64,000 bases of DNA from Manihot esculenta (Eukaryota; Streptophyta; Magnoliopsida; Malpighiales; Euphorbiaceae). The stretch lies in contig NC_035176.2 of NCBI RefSeq assembly GCF_001659605.2, positions 21,639,890-21,703,889 on the forward strand. Direction: 5' to 3'. How positions within the stretch are numbered: position 1 is the first letter of the stretch; each line of letters opens with the position of its first letter. Position numbers and translations under genes: made by a program. The notes below the pieces were generated by a model. It searched no databases, was not told the DNA's origin, and saw only the letters and a list, made by a program, of their open reading frames with translations. Shown one piece after another: positions 1 through 11,663 of this stretch.

Positions 1-2386
1 CTACTTTGACATGGTTGAAAGTTAATAGCTAATTTGATTAACTGAAATAGTTAAATTCATTAGATGAGAGATAAATTATAGGTATGACTTTTATGTTTAA
101 CAGATCCTTTAAGTTTCTCAATTCATGTATTGCTCTCTTATATTTTCCTTCTCACCCTTACTAACTTTAAGTATCAGATTTCTAACCTAGAGTAGACCCC
201 AATGGCTTCCTGACGTGGTTCTCTATTGTAGACCACCTGAATATATCTTCCACTAGTCAGACCACCCAGCTCCAACATCTTGTAGCTTTCTTGGATTAAT
301 TAGTTATTAGAAGGGTATAATTAATTTTATCACTATAGTTTAGGATATATTTATTAAAGAAAAAATTTAGAATATAATTACAAAAATTAGTAAAATTTGA
401 GTTTTTTTATAATTATTATTTTTTATTCTGAAGAGCTATATTAAAATATTAATATTAGAGTACTGAATAGGACACTAATCTCAGTGAAATGTTAACTTTA
501 ACGGAATAATTTAATAATAAATTATAAATAAATTCATTTGGTAGCTTAGAGCATATTCATTGAAAAATTTTATTTATGCTAGAAAACCTGAAAAGTTTGA
601 ATTCTTTGGCTAATATCTCTATAATATTTAACCATTTTTTTACAGAAGCTTGTAATTCAAACGCTAAATTAAGACTTGTGTTAGCTTTAGCTAGCCAAGT
701 TTGAAGAGTTCATGACTAATTTGAAATAAAAAAATAAAAAAAAAGGATAATTTAAAGTCCAACAAATGGTTTTGGTAGATTTGTATTACCTTTTTTCCCA
801 CAAAATACTTATAAAATAAAAACTCGTGCCTTTTTCTAAACCATTTAGTATTTAAAATTTATTTAAGCAATTAATTTAAATTAGTGCTAAACATATTTAC
901 TAAAAATAAATAAAAATAAATTCAATTAAGTTTTTATACTTTTATTCAAATTAATTTTTTTATTAAATAAATCCCTAAATTTTACATTTAAAGTTAAATA
1001 AGTCATGTCCTAATTTATTATTTTTTTATAATTTAAAATATAAAAATATTAGTATTTTAATTAACATGAAAATAATAAATATATAAAAATAATGAATTAT
1101 TTTTAAAATTAAAAAAAAAGAAATTTTAGTATTAAAAATATTTTATTATTAAAAAATATTATTTTATTAAGTCAATATTTATTTAGTCTTAAAAGGTAAA
1201 GTGAAAAGGCTTATTTAGTAAAAAAAAATTAAATTAGATTTATTTAACTCTTAAACAAAAGTATAATTTAATTAGATTTATTTTAAAAAATAAAATGCTC
1301 TTTGCAATTGTAAAAGATTTGCACCTCCGGAGTTGACCTATAACATTTCTAAGTGTTTAAAAATTCAGTTCTGTTTTTTATTTATTTTAATTCGATTTGC
1401 GTAAGTTCGATTTAATTTTTAATTTTAAAAATTTTAATTTAGTTTAATTTTAATTAAAAAAATTTAAAAAATTAAATCGAATTGATTAGTGATAATAATA
1501 TATTATTTTCAATAATATAGAGAAATTAGATTATATTAAAATTAAAATATTTCAATTAAATTTTAAAATATTAAAAATAAAGTGTAAAAAATAAAAAAAT
1601 TTATTAAAATTTCAAATCGATCAAACTAAATCAAATCAAACTGAATCAGATCGGTCTAATTTAATTCAATTTTTGATCAAAATCGATTTGATTTGATTTT
1701 TATAAAATATTAAAATTTTAATTTTTAATTTATTAATGATAACGCCTCAATTACAATAATAAAACTTTCCACAATAAAAGAAATTAAGAAAACCAAGTGG
1801 GCTTATAGACACAAGTACTAGCAAATTATATCATACGACCAAAAAATCAATGAAAAAAATATATGTTCTAATATCTTACACTAAAATGGACAAATAGAAT
1901 ATATAAATAGACATGGATGATATTCGGTTGAAATTAAAATAATTGACTAAATTAAATTAATTTAAAAATTTAATTCAATTTTATAATTTAATTTTAATTT
2001 TCAAAAAATCCTATTATTTCAATTTAATTAAATTCAAGCTTAATCAAAGAAAAATTGAAAAAACTTGAATTGAACTTATTACTTATCAATATTATATTTT
2101 TTTTATAATATAAAAATATTATATTTTAAGTAAGATTAAAATATTTTAATTGAATTATAAAATATTTAAAATAAAATAAAAAATAAAAAAATATTTATCG
2201 AATCGAATTAAATTAAATTGATTCGATTCAAATTAATTATTTATTTATTTTGATTCAATTTAATTTTTAAAAATATTTAAATTTTAATTAATTTAATTTA
2301 ATTTTAAATTAAACCTACGGAATGGTATAGCATACAAATGCACTAAACAGCCTCAGCGAACTAAATTTTGTCAAAGTTACAAAAGT
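1..2386. other. AT-rich intergenic region
   Basis: No coding region, RNA gene or intact element is recognised. The stretch is very AT-rich with many A and T runs. About 1340-1730 and 1905-2320 hold two similar blocks rich in variants of AATTCAATTT and TCGATTTGATTT on both strands, which look like decayed copies of one short inverted-repeat element. Positions 120-290 have a more normal base composition but no reading frame I can name. Confidence 0.6.
1340..2320. repeat. two decayed AT-rich inverted-repeat blocks
   Basis: Blocks at about 1340-1730 and 1905-2320 share words such as TTTAATTCAATTTT, TAAAATATTTTAATTGAATT and TCGATTTGATTT, present in both orientations inside each block. Related words (GGTTTGATTTTCC, TTTGATTCGATTTTT, AATTTTGATTTGATTTCGAT) recur near 60530-60620 and 61195-61300. 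This resembles diverged MITE or solo-repeat copies. Ends and target duplications could not be fixed. Confidence 0.35.
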
Positions 2387-2506
2387 TTGGGGTATTTTAA
2401 TTTGTTTCAGTTTTACCGGACTCACTGCACAGACTGGAGAGGAAAAGAAAAGGACGAATTAAATAAAGCCAAACGGCACAGCAAAACAAAAAGAATAAGA
2501 GCAGCA

Positions 2507-5500
2507 ATGACTTCTTGCTTTAGCAAAATCCACTTAGCATTTGGGCCGAAGCACACACTTGCTAATTTATCCTCATCTGTACTCCCTCCATTCTTTCTGA
2601 AGGTAACTACAAAACTTTACTGATTTCCTGATTTTTTGTTCAGACTGTTTTACTAGATTAGGATTTCATGTTTGATGTGTTTTTGAGTTGCAATTAACAT
2701 ATTTGACGAATTGTTGGTATCAAAATAAGATGGGATTTTCTGAGGTTTCCTAACTGTTTTATGTGTTTTTTAAATTAGTCGCTCAATATCTGATCTCTTT
2801 TTAGTTTATCAGTTTGGCATACTTACTGATTGGTCTAATTAGATTCAGAAATTGAGATCATATATTTCCTTTGCGTCTTCCACCAAGAACCTTTATCATA
2901 TCACTGGATGAACTCTTCCATTGGTTCTGAGAGATATTAGTTTCCTGCAATACTTTGGGAATTGACCATTTCTCCTCTGCATGGATGCTCAGAAATTGAT
3001 TTGCTAACCCATTTTGCCAATTCGATATTTTAGTTATCATGCCTTCCGATTTGCTGTTAATGATCCTGGTTTTGTTTGATAGCCTAAGGCTTTTTGAATT
3101 TCTGTAGATGGCTCGATCTGCACTTGATGAAATGTCTGACTCGGGGGCTTTTCTGAGAACTGCTTCAACATTCCGCAACTTCATTTCACGAGATCCGAAT
3201 TCTCAATATCCAGCAGAATCTGGAAGGTATCATCTGTATATGTCATATGCTTGTCCCTGGGCTTCCAGGTGTCTTGTATACTTGAAGATTAAAGGACTTG
3301 AAAAAGCCATCAGTTTCACGGTAAATTTTATTTCAAATTACTAATACATAGATTCAGATTATAATGGCTAAAGTACTGTTTTTTTTCTTCCTTACTCTGT
3401 TCAGTCTGTGAAGCCCATATGGGAAAGAACCAAGGACAGTGATGAACATACGGGATGGGTTTTTCCTCTTTCAGAGACAGAGGAACCAGGAGCTGAGCCT
3501 GACCCTTTGAATGGGGCAAAAAGTATAAGGGAAATTTATGAGCTTGCAAGTACTAACTATACTGGAAAATACACGGTTCCTGTATGTTCTTCCTGCTCAT
3601 AAGTCGACTTTTATCTGTATGTTTTCTTGACTCTAATTATATGCTGTTTTTTTTCGAATGATAGGTCCTGTGGGATAAGAAGCTCAAGACAATTGTTAAT
3701 AATGAGAGTTCTGAGATTATACGAATGTTTAATACTGAATTTAATGATATAGCTGAGAATGCTGCTTTGGACCTGTATCCTTCCCACATGCAAACCCAAA
3801 TTGATGAAACCAATGAATGGATATACAGTGATATAAATAATGGAGTTTATAAATGTGGATTTGCAAGGAAGCAAGGCCCTTATGAGGAGGTAAGCTATTT
3901 AATGGTGTATTATTTGTGATAATCTAGGCCAGTTCACATTTATAGAATATTTCTTTCCATTGTTGAAAATTTCTTTGGTGCTTCACTGCAGGCTGCTAAG
4001 CTATTGTATGAAGCTCTTGATAAATGTGAGAGGATACTTGGAAAGCAACGTTATATATGTGGAAACACTCTGTCTGAAGCAGATATTCGCCTGTTTGTTT
4101 CCCTCATAAGATTTGATGAGGTACTAGTTTTTCTCATGAAAAGTATATATACATAAATTATTACACACATTCCTTGACCTATATAGTGTGCTCTGTTCGT
4201 CTATTGGAGGACATGTAAGATTTCACACATGGACTACATGTTCCAAAATTTCCCCAATTTCTATTTTCTTTTCCCCTGCCTCCTCAACAGCTGAAAAGAA
4301 TTTAACATGAGAATAGGGCCATCTTGTTTGTCTGGACAAGCAGGCATTTTTATTTTCTAATAGTAATTGTGTCCATGACCTAATCATAATGAAATTTGTG
4401 GCCTAACTTATGTTTTCCTTTTCCAAATCTAGGGAACCTTTAGATGTAATAGACAAAGATAGGCATATATTTATGAAAAATGAGAACCATCACTAGAAGT
4501 TTTCTGGGAGGAACTTGGCTTTCTCTCAGCATAATTTTCACTTTGCAAATCTTTATCAAATACCACTAACATGCTCACACACACACACACACACACACAC
4601 TTTTCCGGTTAGGCAGTGAGAGTATCTTATGGATTTAATTATTTGTTTGGTTTTCTGTGCCTTAATAGAGAGTTAGAAGAGAAATAGAAGAGGATAACAA
4701 AGTTAGGGAGAAAGGAATAGAGAGAGAGAGAGGGAGAGGGAGGGAGAGAATATGGGATAAGAGAAGTGTTATTTCTTGCATTCTTGGAATGAATCCTTCA
4801 TCAGTTTCTTTACGCTTTATAGTTGCTACTGTAACTACCTGTAACAAGATAACTGTTACATGAGCTACTTCCTTCCAAAACTAACTTCCTTCTCTAGTTA
4901 CAACTGTTTCCTCCTCTTGAGCACTTTTTTGTTACCAAGAATGCGCAAATTCTAGAAACTGAGTCAAAATGAATGTCCAATCCTCTCCCAAGTTGCATCT
5001 TCTGGCAAATTGACCCATTTGATGAGTACTTGAAGGATATGATTATGGTGGTGGACCCTAGTTATTGTACGAGTCTGTAGCACCTTATTAGGTGCAACTA
5101 GGACCAAATCTTCTTACATAAGGGGAAGTTCCTTTGTTGGAATGATCTGCTGACTCAATTTCTTCTTTAAGAGAGAAGCATGAAATATTGGGTAAATAGA
5201 AGTAGTAGGAGGAAATTGCAATATGCCACCTTACCCACTTTCTCCAAAATTTGAAAGGGCCATAATACTTTGTAGCAAGCTTAAGAGGCTGTCTGAGGGC
5301 TACTGAAGTTTGCCTACAAAGCTATAAGTTCAAGCAAACCCAATCCCCCATAGCAAACTCTCTCAGTCTGTCAGTCAGTCCTCTTCTTATCAACAATCAG
5401 CTTCATCCTATTTTGAGCCAACTGCAAATTCATCTTGAGTTGATTATTTAGTTGTTGTCTCTTTTCCAAAAAAATTCATCCACTGCTCCAATATTAGTAA

Positions 5501-8500
5501 TTCAGTAGAAACTGATGGTAGGAATGGATGAGCATAACCATAAAATGCTTCATAAAGAAACATTTTGATAGCATTGTGGTAAGAAGTGTTATACCACTAT
5601 TTCACTAGCTGATCCAATTGCCGTAAGAAGTAAGATGAGAATGAGTCATGCATCTTATGTACATCTTCTGGAACTGATTCCATCTCAGTCTATCCATCAT
5701 GCTGAGTATCATATTTAATACTAAAATTCAAAGTAGTGACTAGGCATTTAAAAATTCCTTCCAAAAAAGGTTGGTGAAAAGCTTATTTTTGTCAGAAATA
5801 ATAGACTGAGGGACTCCATGCAATCTGAAAATCTTATGCAGAAGCTTAGACACTGAAGAAGCAAAATAAGAATGCAGAAGGGGCAAGAAGTGACCAACTG
5901 ACCATATTTAGTTAACTTATAGACCCCAACCAATATTGCATTCTTGCCTGAAGATTTGTGAAGTCCTTTTATGAAATCCAAATCCATAGAAATATGTTAT
6001 CAAGCCTGCTCAAGAATTGGTAGGGGCTCAACAATCCTTGGGAAGATGAGTGCTCATTTTTGGATTTGGCACACACATCACATTGTTGGGGCATAGAATA
6101 GAATATTTTTGTAACAAGTTAGGCATGATAAACATCTATACTCCAAGCTTGAGACGGAGTGTTAGAGTGTGGATATAATCCGTACATAATTAGAATAGAT
6201 TGCAAAATCCTAGGACTAATTGGTACTAATTGATAGATATGATAAACATCTATGTTCCAGCTTGAGAGGGAGTTATAGTGTCGGCATAATCCGTATATAA
6301 TCATAGGACTAATTGGTACTAATTGATAGATAGGGGATTTTTAAGAGAATGATTTGTTACCTTAATAAGGCCTTGTAATTTGTTTAGCTCCTAAAAATCT
6401 AATTTCTTGCCGTTTTCAACCAGTCCACTCCTTAAATCATGTCAAAGCCCTCTAAATTCAATCCTCAAATCGAAATTGGATGAGTAAGATTGCATCTTCC
6501 ACCCAAACTGGGGACACTTATGACCACAGGTTATTTTCTGCCATCGGCCACTGTATTTGTGGTGACTGGGGTGTCCACCAGTGACAGTTTAATCTCACTA
6601 TTGGTACTGCCACTGTCAATCAAGATTACCAGCTGCCTGTTTTTGTTGTTATAGATTATAGGAAGTAAATATATTAATATAGGAAGTAAATATTGATAGA
6701 TGGGTTAGTTGCTTAATCTTAGGGATTGTATAATCATAGACTTGATTTTCCTTCCTGTTTAGATACCGCCTTTTATATATAAATAGGTTGTAATCTTTAT
6801 TATGAAATACAACAATAAAATATTATATTTCTACATGGTATCAGAGCCAGATTCGTAGATATTTATTTTTTTCTCTCTCGTCAAGTCTTAAATTTTTGGA
6901 GACTCAGGACTCTTGTCCTTTTCTGTTATCCATCTAGAATAATATTTGTCTCTCACCGTTCACCTAAAGAGGATGCCAAAGTCGCCTTGCAGCTCCCTTG
7001 TCAGATTTGCTGTTCGTTTACCGTTTAGGTGTTGGGTGGAGGCTTTTTTTGATACTATTCATTTGGGTTACCCATAAAGAGTAACTTTTGGAGACTTAGG
7101 ACTCTGTTTATTTGGGTTACCAATAAAAGGGTAACATTTGGAGACTTAGGTCTCTGTTCATTTGGATTACTCATAAAGGGTAACATTTGGAAATTTGGGT
7201 TTCTCATAAAGGTAACATTTGGAGACTTAGGACTCTGTTCATTTGGGTTACTCATAAAGGATAACATTTGGAAATTAGGGTTCTGTTCATTTGGTTATCC
7301 ATAAAGGTTAACATTTAGAGACTTAGAACTCTATTCATCAGGTATTGTTCACGAGAATTATTCATCGGGTACTGTTTACGAGTACCGTTCATCGGGTACT
7401 GTTTACGAGTACCGTTCATCGGGTACTGTTTACGAGTACCGTTCATCGGGTACTATTTACGAGTACCGTTCATCGGGTACTGTTTACGAGTACCGTTCAT
7501 TGGGTACTGTTCACGAGTACTATTCATCGAGTACTGTTCACGAGTACTATTCATCGAGTACTGTTCACGGATTCAAAATTCTATTCACAGTAGTAAGGTG
7601 ATTAGTCTTATTAATCATTCTGAATTTGTTAAAGAATTAATGGAGTATTTGAAATTTCTATATTCTGGTAAAGAGAATATTTCTCGTATTTATGATGTGT
7701 GTAAGGCATTTTACCAAGTTCAAAAAATATGGTCTCCCATTCTAGTGCTGAACCTGAATGTCTAGTCATGAAAAAAAAACCGTTTGTGAAGTTTTGTGGG
7801 TACGTCAATTATTGGAAGAAGTTGAGTTCACAAATTCAGTGTCTGCTAAGTTGTATGGGACGAGTTGATTATATATGTAACAAGTTGGACATGATTAACA
7901 TTTATGTTCCAACTTGAGGGGGAGTGTTATAGATTATAGAAAGTAAATATATTAATATAGGAAGTAAATATTGATAGATGGGTTAGTTGCTTAATTTTAG
8001 GGATTGTATAATCATAGACTTGATTTTCTTTCCTATTTAGATACCGCCTTTTATATATAAATAGGTCGTAATCTTTATTATGAAATACAACAATAAAATA
8101 TTATATTTCTACAGTGATAGCCCAACAATTTGATTGTTTGTAGTCCTTGATTGCATTGTACTGGATTGATAGACAACACTGGCTTCATTTGATCACCCAA
8201 GTTATCAACCTCCCCAGCAACATCTACCCAATCATTTTCTAAATTCTCATCCTTAACTGACTCCTTATGTGATTCATCCAATTACATAGTTGCTAAGGTT
8301 TTTGGCTTGCATACATCTCTTGGAAAATGCTTCTCCCTGAAGCATGGCTTTGGTAAATTTCTTTAGGATAGGGTTATGAAGGTTGTAGGTTTATGTTATG
8401 GTCTCAGGTCATAGATTGCATCACGGGATAATTGATAGGAAAGGAGTTCATCAGAAGGAGCTCGTAACGGCTCAATCTCACAATTCTGGGATAAGTATGC

Positions 8501-10211
8501 TTGTTTTATTACTCATACATTAATCCCATATATAAAATGAAGGTTATACAATAACATAAGAATTCATAACAAATTAAAAGTCCTAAATAATAACTAACAA
8601 TAATAAAGGTTGATGATAACTAGATAAAGATGATGATTACAAAAAGTCTATCCTAATCTAAACAATATTTAAGATTGATTGATTCTGAAAAAAAACTTCC
8701 TCAATATTTGGACTCTAATGGATTTGCTCTGTCCATTATCCCTAACAGTTTACCTACGGGTTGAGTAACAGAACTACTACATCCCACAAAGGCTGTTTTA
8801 TCATTGGTGTTGGTTATAGGACTTGATTTTAGGGTAGGTTCTAATAGGAGGTTTTGCGGAAATAAGAATTCATAACAAATTAAAAGTCCTAAATAATAAC
8901 TAACAATAATAAAGGTTGATGATAACTAGATAAAGATGATGATTACAAAAAGTCTATCCTAATCTAAACAATATTTAAGATTGATTGATTCTGAAAAAAA
9001 ACTTCCTCAATATTTGGACTCTAATGGATTTGCTCTGTCCATTATCCTTAACAGTTTACCTACGGGTTGAGTAACAGAACTACTACATCCCACAAAGGCT
9101 GTTTTATCATTGGTGTTGGTTATAGGACTTGATTTTAGGGTAGGTTCTAATAGGAGGTTTTGCGGAAAATGAGTAGAATTGAGAAGGTTTGGAGGATTGG
9201 AACAATGTTGTTTCTAGTATGTATAGGTGGAGAAAGGTTTGTGTGATATTGGTTTCTACTGGTCTCCTGGAATTTTTCCTGTAACCTTGCTGCTTCAAAT
9301 GCCTATGGAAGTGGCACAGGTTTCATCATCCTCACTATTGGCCTTATATCATTCTTTAGTCTTTTAGTGAATACAGAGAAAAGATAGGCCTCCCGAGTTC
9401 TGGTACTAGTCTCTTGATCTGGACCCTTAATTCGATAATTCTCTATTGATTCCTCTTGCCTCACCCTCATGAACTCCTACACAACTTCCTCAAGCCCTTT
9501 GCTCCCCAAATCTAGCGTACAATCCCTTTTCAAAGAGATCCCAAGTTCCCTTTTCCAATTATCAAACCAAGAGTCAACTCCAACTAAGAATAGACATGCG
9601 ATATTTACTCTCTGCTAATAGAACTTGATAAATCTCAAAATATTTCAAGCATTTATTAAGCCAAACCCTAGGTTGAGGTTCTTTCCCATTAAAACTTATT
9701 CAATTTTTTTGCAACAATTTTTTTAATTACCTCAGAATTCACAACAATGCCAGAAGGGTTACCAGAACTACCTAAATCTTTCTGGTGAACAGCAACTCTA
9801 GGAAGAGGCAGCAGACCTTTGTTTTCAGTTTCTCTGTTTTCTTGCCCTGTTCTTTGCCTTTTTCCATCAACAAAGACTTGATGAAGGCCTGCAACTCCTT
9901 TCTCAATACCTATCTTTAGAAGACTTTATACTTCCTTCCTTCAAAGAACGCAGCTCTCTATTAACCTCCACTGCATTGTTTTGGAAGTCCCCTCAGATAA
10001 TCCTCAACTGTTCTTTCAGCTCTGCAAAAACCATTTCTTAACTAACTATCACTGAGCTAGTTATTATTCCAACCCCCAAGGATCAAAAATTGCCTCAGTC
10101 CCGCTTGAAATCAGCTCTGATACCCAATGTTAGGGTTTTTGTGCCCTAACAGAGAATTAGAAGAGAAACAGAAGATGAAATAGGGAGAAGAGGAGAATTA
10201 GGTAGAAAATA

Positions 10212-10256
<45 letters not shown>

Positions 10257-10714
10257 TAGAATCAGGGAAGGTTTTGTTTCTTGAATTCTTGGACTGAATC
10301 CCTCATCACTTTCCTTATACTTTGTAGCTGCTACTGTAACTATCTCTAACAAGGTAACTATCATCTAACTACCTGAGCTACTTTCTTCTAAAACTAACTT
10401 CCTTCTCCAGTTTCAACTGTCTTGTTCCCATTCTGCCTTCTGTACCTCTTCCTATAATATGCAACATTATACTTCTGTTGCAGGTTTACACAGTTCACTT
10501 CAAGTGCAACAAAAAGCTGCTAAGGGAGTACCCAAACCTATTCAACTATACCAAAGACATTTACCAAATTCCTGGTGTGAGTAGCACTGTGAACATGGAA
10601 CATATTAAGCGTCATTATTATGGAAGCCATCCATCTATAAATCCATTTGGAATCATTCCTATTGGCTCCAATATCAACTTTTCTTCACCTCATGACAGAG
10701 ACAGATTTTACTAG
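2507..10714 (+). CDS. glutathionyl-hydroquinone reductase (xi-class GST), six exons
   Basis: The enzyme family reduces glutathionyl-quinones to hydroquinones with release of GSSG (ECM4/YqjG family). Exons I can place are 2507-2602, 3108-3320, 3405-3581, 3665-3889, 3992-4120 and 10484-10714. All introns are GT-AG and phase 0, giving about 356 residues, which is normal for plant members. The first 32 residues are rich in Ser, Leu and Lys and may be an organelle transit peptide. A shorter form could start at the ATG opening exon 2 (3108). Exon 2 carries the catalytic motif [10 protein letters not shown]; later blocks include [31 protein letters not shown], the helical GST domain with SEADIRLF, and a C terminus ending SPHDRDRFY. 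No internal stop is seen, so the gene looks functional. Its last intron (4121-10483) contains a nest of retroelements, which is unusual. Family assignment is firm; quinone specificity is inferred. Confidence 0.93.
4576..4600. repeat. (CA)n microsatellite
   Basis: Uninterrupted CA dinucleotide run of about 25 bp inside the last intron of the reductase gene, just outside the inserted Gypsy element. Confidence 0.95.
4644..4950 (-). repeat. 3' LTR of the intronic Gypsy element
   Basis: About 305 bp. It aligns with 10128-10466 through shared blocks such as TTAGAAGAGAAA, a GA-rich run, CTGCTACTGTAACTA-like and AACTAACTTCCTTCT. It is clearly diverged from its partner, with many substitutions and indels, so the insertion is old. 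The inner end is approximate. Confidence 0.65.
5010..6105 (-). pseudogene. Gypsy integrase and C-terminal remnant
   Basis: Read on the minus strand, about 6090-5750 encodes a zinc-finger-like start ([11 protein letters not shown]) followed by [20 protein letters not shown], the classic MDFIEGLPKS block that opens the integrase catalytic core of plant chromoviruses. Further left are fragments resembling the integrase C terminus ([18 protein letters not shown]) and a chromodomain-like tail. Several stops and frameshifts break it. It is not functional. Confidence 0.7.
6106..6425 (+). mobile_element. Copia 3' end and LTR fragment, partly duplicated
   Basis: At 6112-6170 the plus strand has a typical Copia pol end, purine tract and LTR start (AACATCTATACTCCAAGCTTGAGACGGAG, then TGTTAGAG). 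The block beginning GATAAACATCTAT and ending CTAATTGATAGATA recurs from about 6238, so the piece is an imperfect tandem duplication of about 115 bp. It sits between the protease and integrase remnants of the host Gypsy element, where RT and RNase H should be. Confidence 0.55.
6429..6646 (-). pseudogene. Gypsy protease remnant
   Basis: Minus-strand translation gives [13 protein letters not shown], the aspartic protease active-site block (D-S-G), followed by decayed sequence with conserved spacing to GVDWL. The upstream half of the same region lies at 8114-8290. The small Copia element at 6647-8113 has split them. Confidence 0.65.
6647..6835 (+). repeat. 5' LTR of the miniature Copia element
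   Basis: 189 bp, TG...CA ends. It contains a TATATATAAATAGG promoter-like box near 6773-6786 and AATAAA at about 6814. It is followed directly by a tRNA-iMet primer binding site. Confidence 0.88.
7055..7345 (+). repeat. about 50-bp tandem repeats
   Basis: Five to six degenerate units carry TTCATTTGGGTTAC, CATAAAGGGTAACATTTGGA and GACTTAGGACTCTG. They lie just inside the 5' LTR side of the miniature Copia element. No protein is implied. Confidence 0.85.
7345..7575 (+). repeat. 27-bp tandem repeats
   Basis: About eight units of 27 bp built on GGGTACTGTTTACGAGTACC. The length is nine codons, so an open frame appears by chance (repeated HRVLFTSTV). The units nearest the 3' end are more diverged. 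Confidence 0.9.
7925..8113 (+). repeat. 3' LTR of the miniature Copia element
   Basis: 189 bp, the same length as the 5' LTR and differing at only a few sites. Preceded by the purine tract CTTGAGGGGGAG. Confidence 0.88.
8114..10110 (-). pseudogene. Gypsy gag and gag-protease linker remnant
   Basis: On the minus strand this runs from the primer binding site through gag-like sequence to a linker ([16 protein letters not shown]) that precedes the protease in chromoviruses. Stops and frameshifts are frequent. The minus-strand frame at 9107-9298 is a fragment of it. A 306-bp exact-period tandem duplication lies inside (8556-9167). Confidence 0.55.
8556..9167. repeat. 306-bp tandem duplication
   Basis: 8556-8861 and 8862-9167 are head-to-tail copies that appear to differ at a single base (ATTATCCCTAAC versus ATTATCCTTAAC). 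The old surrounding element is far more diverged, so the duplication is recent or an assembly artefact. Confidence 0.93.
10128..10466 (-). repeat. 5' LTR of the intronic Gypsy element
   Basis: About 339 bp, including a (GA)n run at 10213-10254 that makes it longer than its partner. It starts TGTTAGGG and ends GCAACA on the plus strand. Its outer end lies 17 nt upstream of the 3' splice junction at 10483/10484. Confidence 0.65.
10213..10254. repeat. (GA)n microsatellite in the LTR
   Basis: About 42 bp of uninterrupted GA. The left LTR has only a shorter impure GA run at 4716-4748, so the tract expanded after insertion. Confidence 0.95.
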
Positions 10715-11660
10715 GCGAGTAAAATATCATCTGTATATGCATGCTGTAAGATAAAGATGAATGCTGGTTTCTGGAAGATACGTTGGATCGCGTACTGATA
10801 TTAAGTAATCACAAATATTGTGCTCTTAGCAGTGCATGTCTCAGATTTGCTGTCCTTGCATAAAATTTGAGAATAAGGAAATATTTGTGTTTTTATTTTT
10901 ATTCCATTACTTTGTTTTTGTGGATTAAATGTAAGGATAATAGGCCGTAGCATATTGTCTTTTGATGTATAATGATATCCCCATAGCATAAATCATGATG
11001 GGGTTATGATACGATGTCGTGTAAAAGAGGCATTATTGGAAGGGCTTTTGTCAATGAAAACTAAAAAATTGTCAATTTAAAATAAAAATAAAATATTAAT
11101 ATTTGTGAATTTGAAATTTGACTGCACCAGTGATTATAAAAATGTCACTAATGCAAAAATGTACCTCACAGGCCATTATTTATTTATTTTATTTATTTAT
11201 TTTATTTTATTTTTTAAGAATTGTCTGCACATTCTAAATAGTCAATAGTCAGTTCATTATTTATTTTATTTTTATCTTTTATTTTTTAAAATTGTGGTCC
11301 GATGATTATTATTATTATAATAATATATTTATATTATATTAATTTAATAATATTATTTATATTATATTTTTATAATAATAAATATTTTTTATAATTTTAA
11401 TATATTAATATTTAATAAATTTTATTATTAATATTTAAATAAAAATTAATGGTATTATATAATTTTAAAGTTATAAAATTAATATTATGTTGCGATTAAA
11501 TGAATAAAAACAATTTGGTTGTTATTAGATGTATAAAAATAATTCAATGATATTCTGTATATTTGTTGAGTGATAAAAATTTTTATTATTTTAATAGATT
11601 AATATAGGAATATTAGTACCGGTAATCATTTCATTGAATTAATTACTTAATTTATTTATT
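10715..11660. other. 3' flank of the reductase gene, then AT-rich spacer
   Basis: Positions 10715 to about 11000 have normal composition and are probably the 3' UTR and polyadenylation region. No single signal stands out. From 11050 the sequence is very AT-rich with no recognised gene. Confidence 0.5.
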
Positions 11661-11663
11661 TTT

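Larger units (their letters stand above)
6647..8113 (+). mobile_element. miniature Copia-derived LTR element
   Basis: Two LTRs of 189 bp (6647-6835 and 7925-8113) are almost identical, begin TGTTATAG and end TCTACA. The first is followed at once by TGGTATCAGAGCCAG, an initiator-Met tRNA primer binding site. The second is preceded by the purine tract CTTGAGGGGGAG. The interior is only 1089 bp and has no RT or integrase. It holds two tandem-repeat arrays and a relic of the Copia pol C terminus ([11 protein letters not shown], then [11 protein letters not shown] just before the purine tract). It is therefore an internally deleted, non-autonomous Copia derivative. A clear 5-bp target duplication was not found. 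Confidence 0.85.
4644..10466 (-). mobile_element. decayed Ty3/Gypsy chromovirus-like element inside an intron
   Basis: Two related blocks in the same orientation bound the element: a left one starting TGTTTGG at 4644 and a right one starting TGTTAGG at 10128. They are its LTRs on the minus strand. Just left of the right LTR (10112-10127) the minus strand reads TGGGTATCAGAGCTG, close to an initiator-Met tRNA primer binding site, so the right LTR is the 5' LTR. The interior reads gag, protease, integrase on the minus strand, with many stops; RT and RNase H are missing. The flanks are TTATT (4639-4643) and TTATA (10467-10471), a near-perfect 5-bp duplication. Two Copia-derived pieces are nested inside. 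The insertion ends only 17 nt before exon 6 of the host gene. Confidence 0.7.

Noticed and set aside
7345..7593. 82-codon frame with repeated HRVLFTSTV
   Set aside because: The period of the minisatellite is 27 bp, so an open frame persists by chance.
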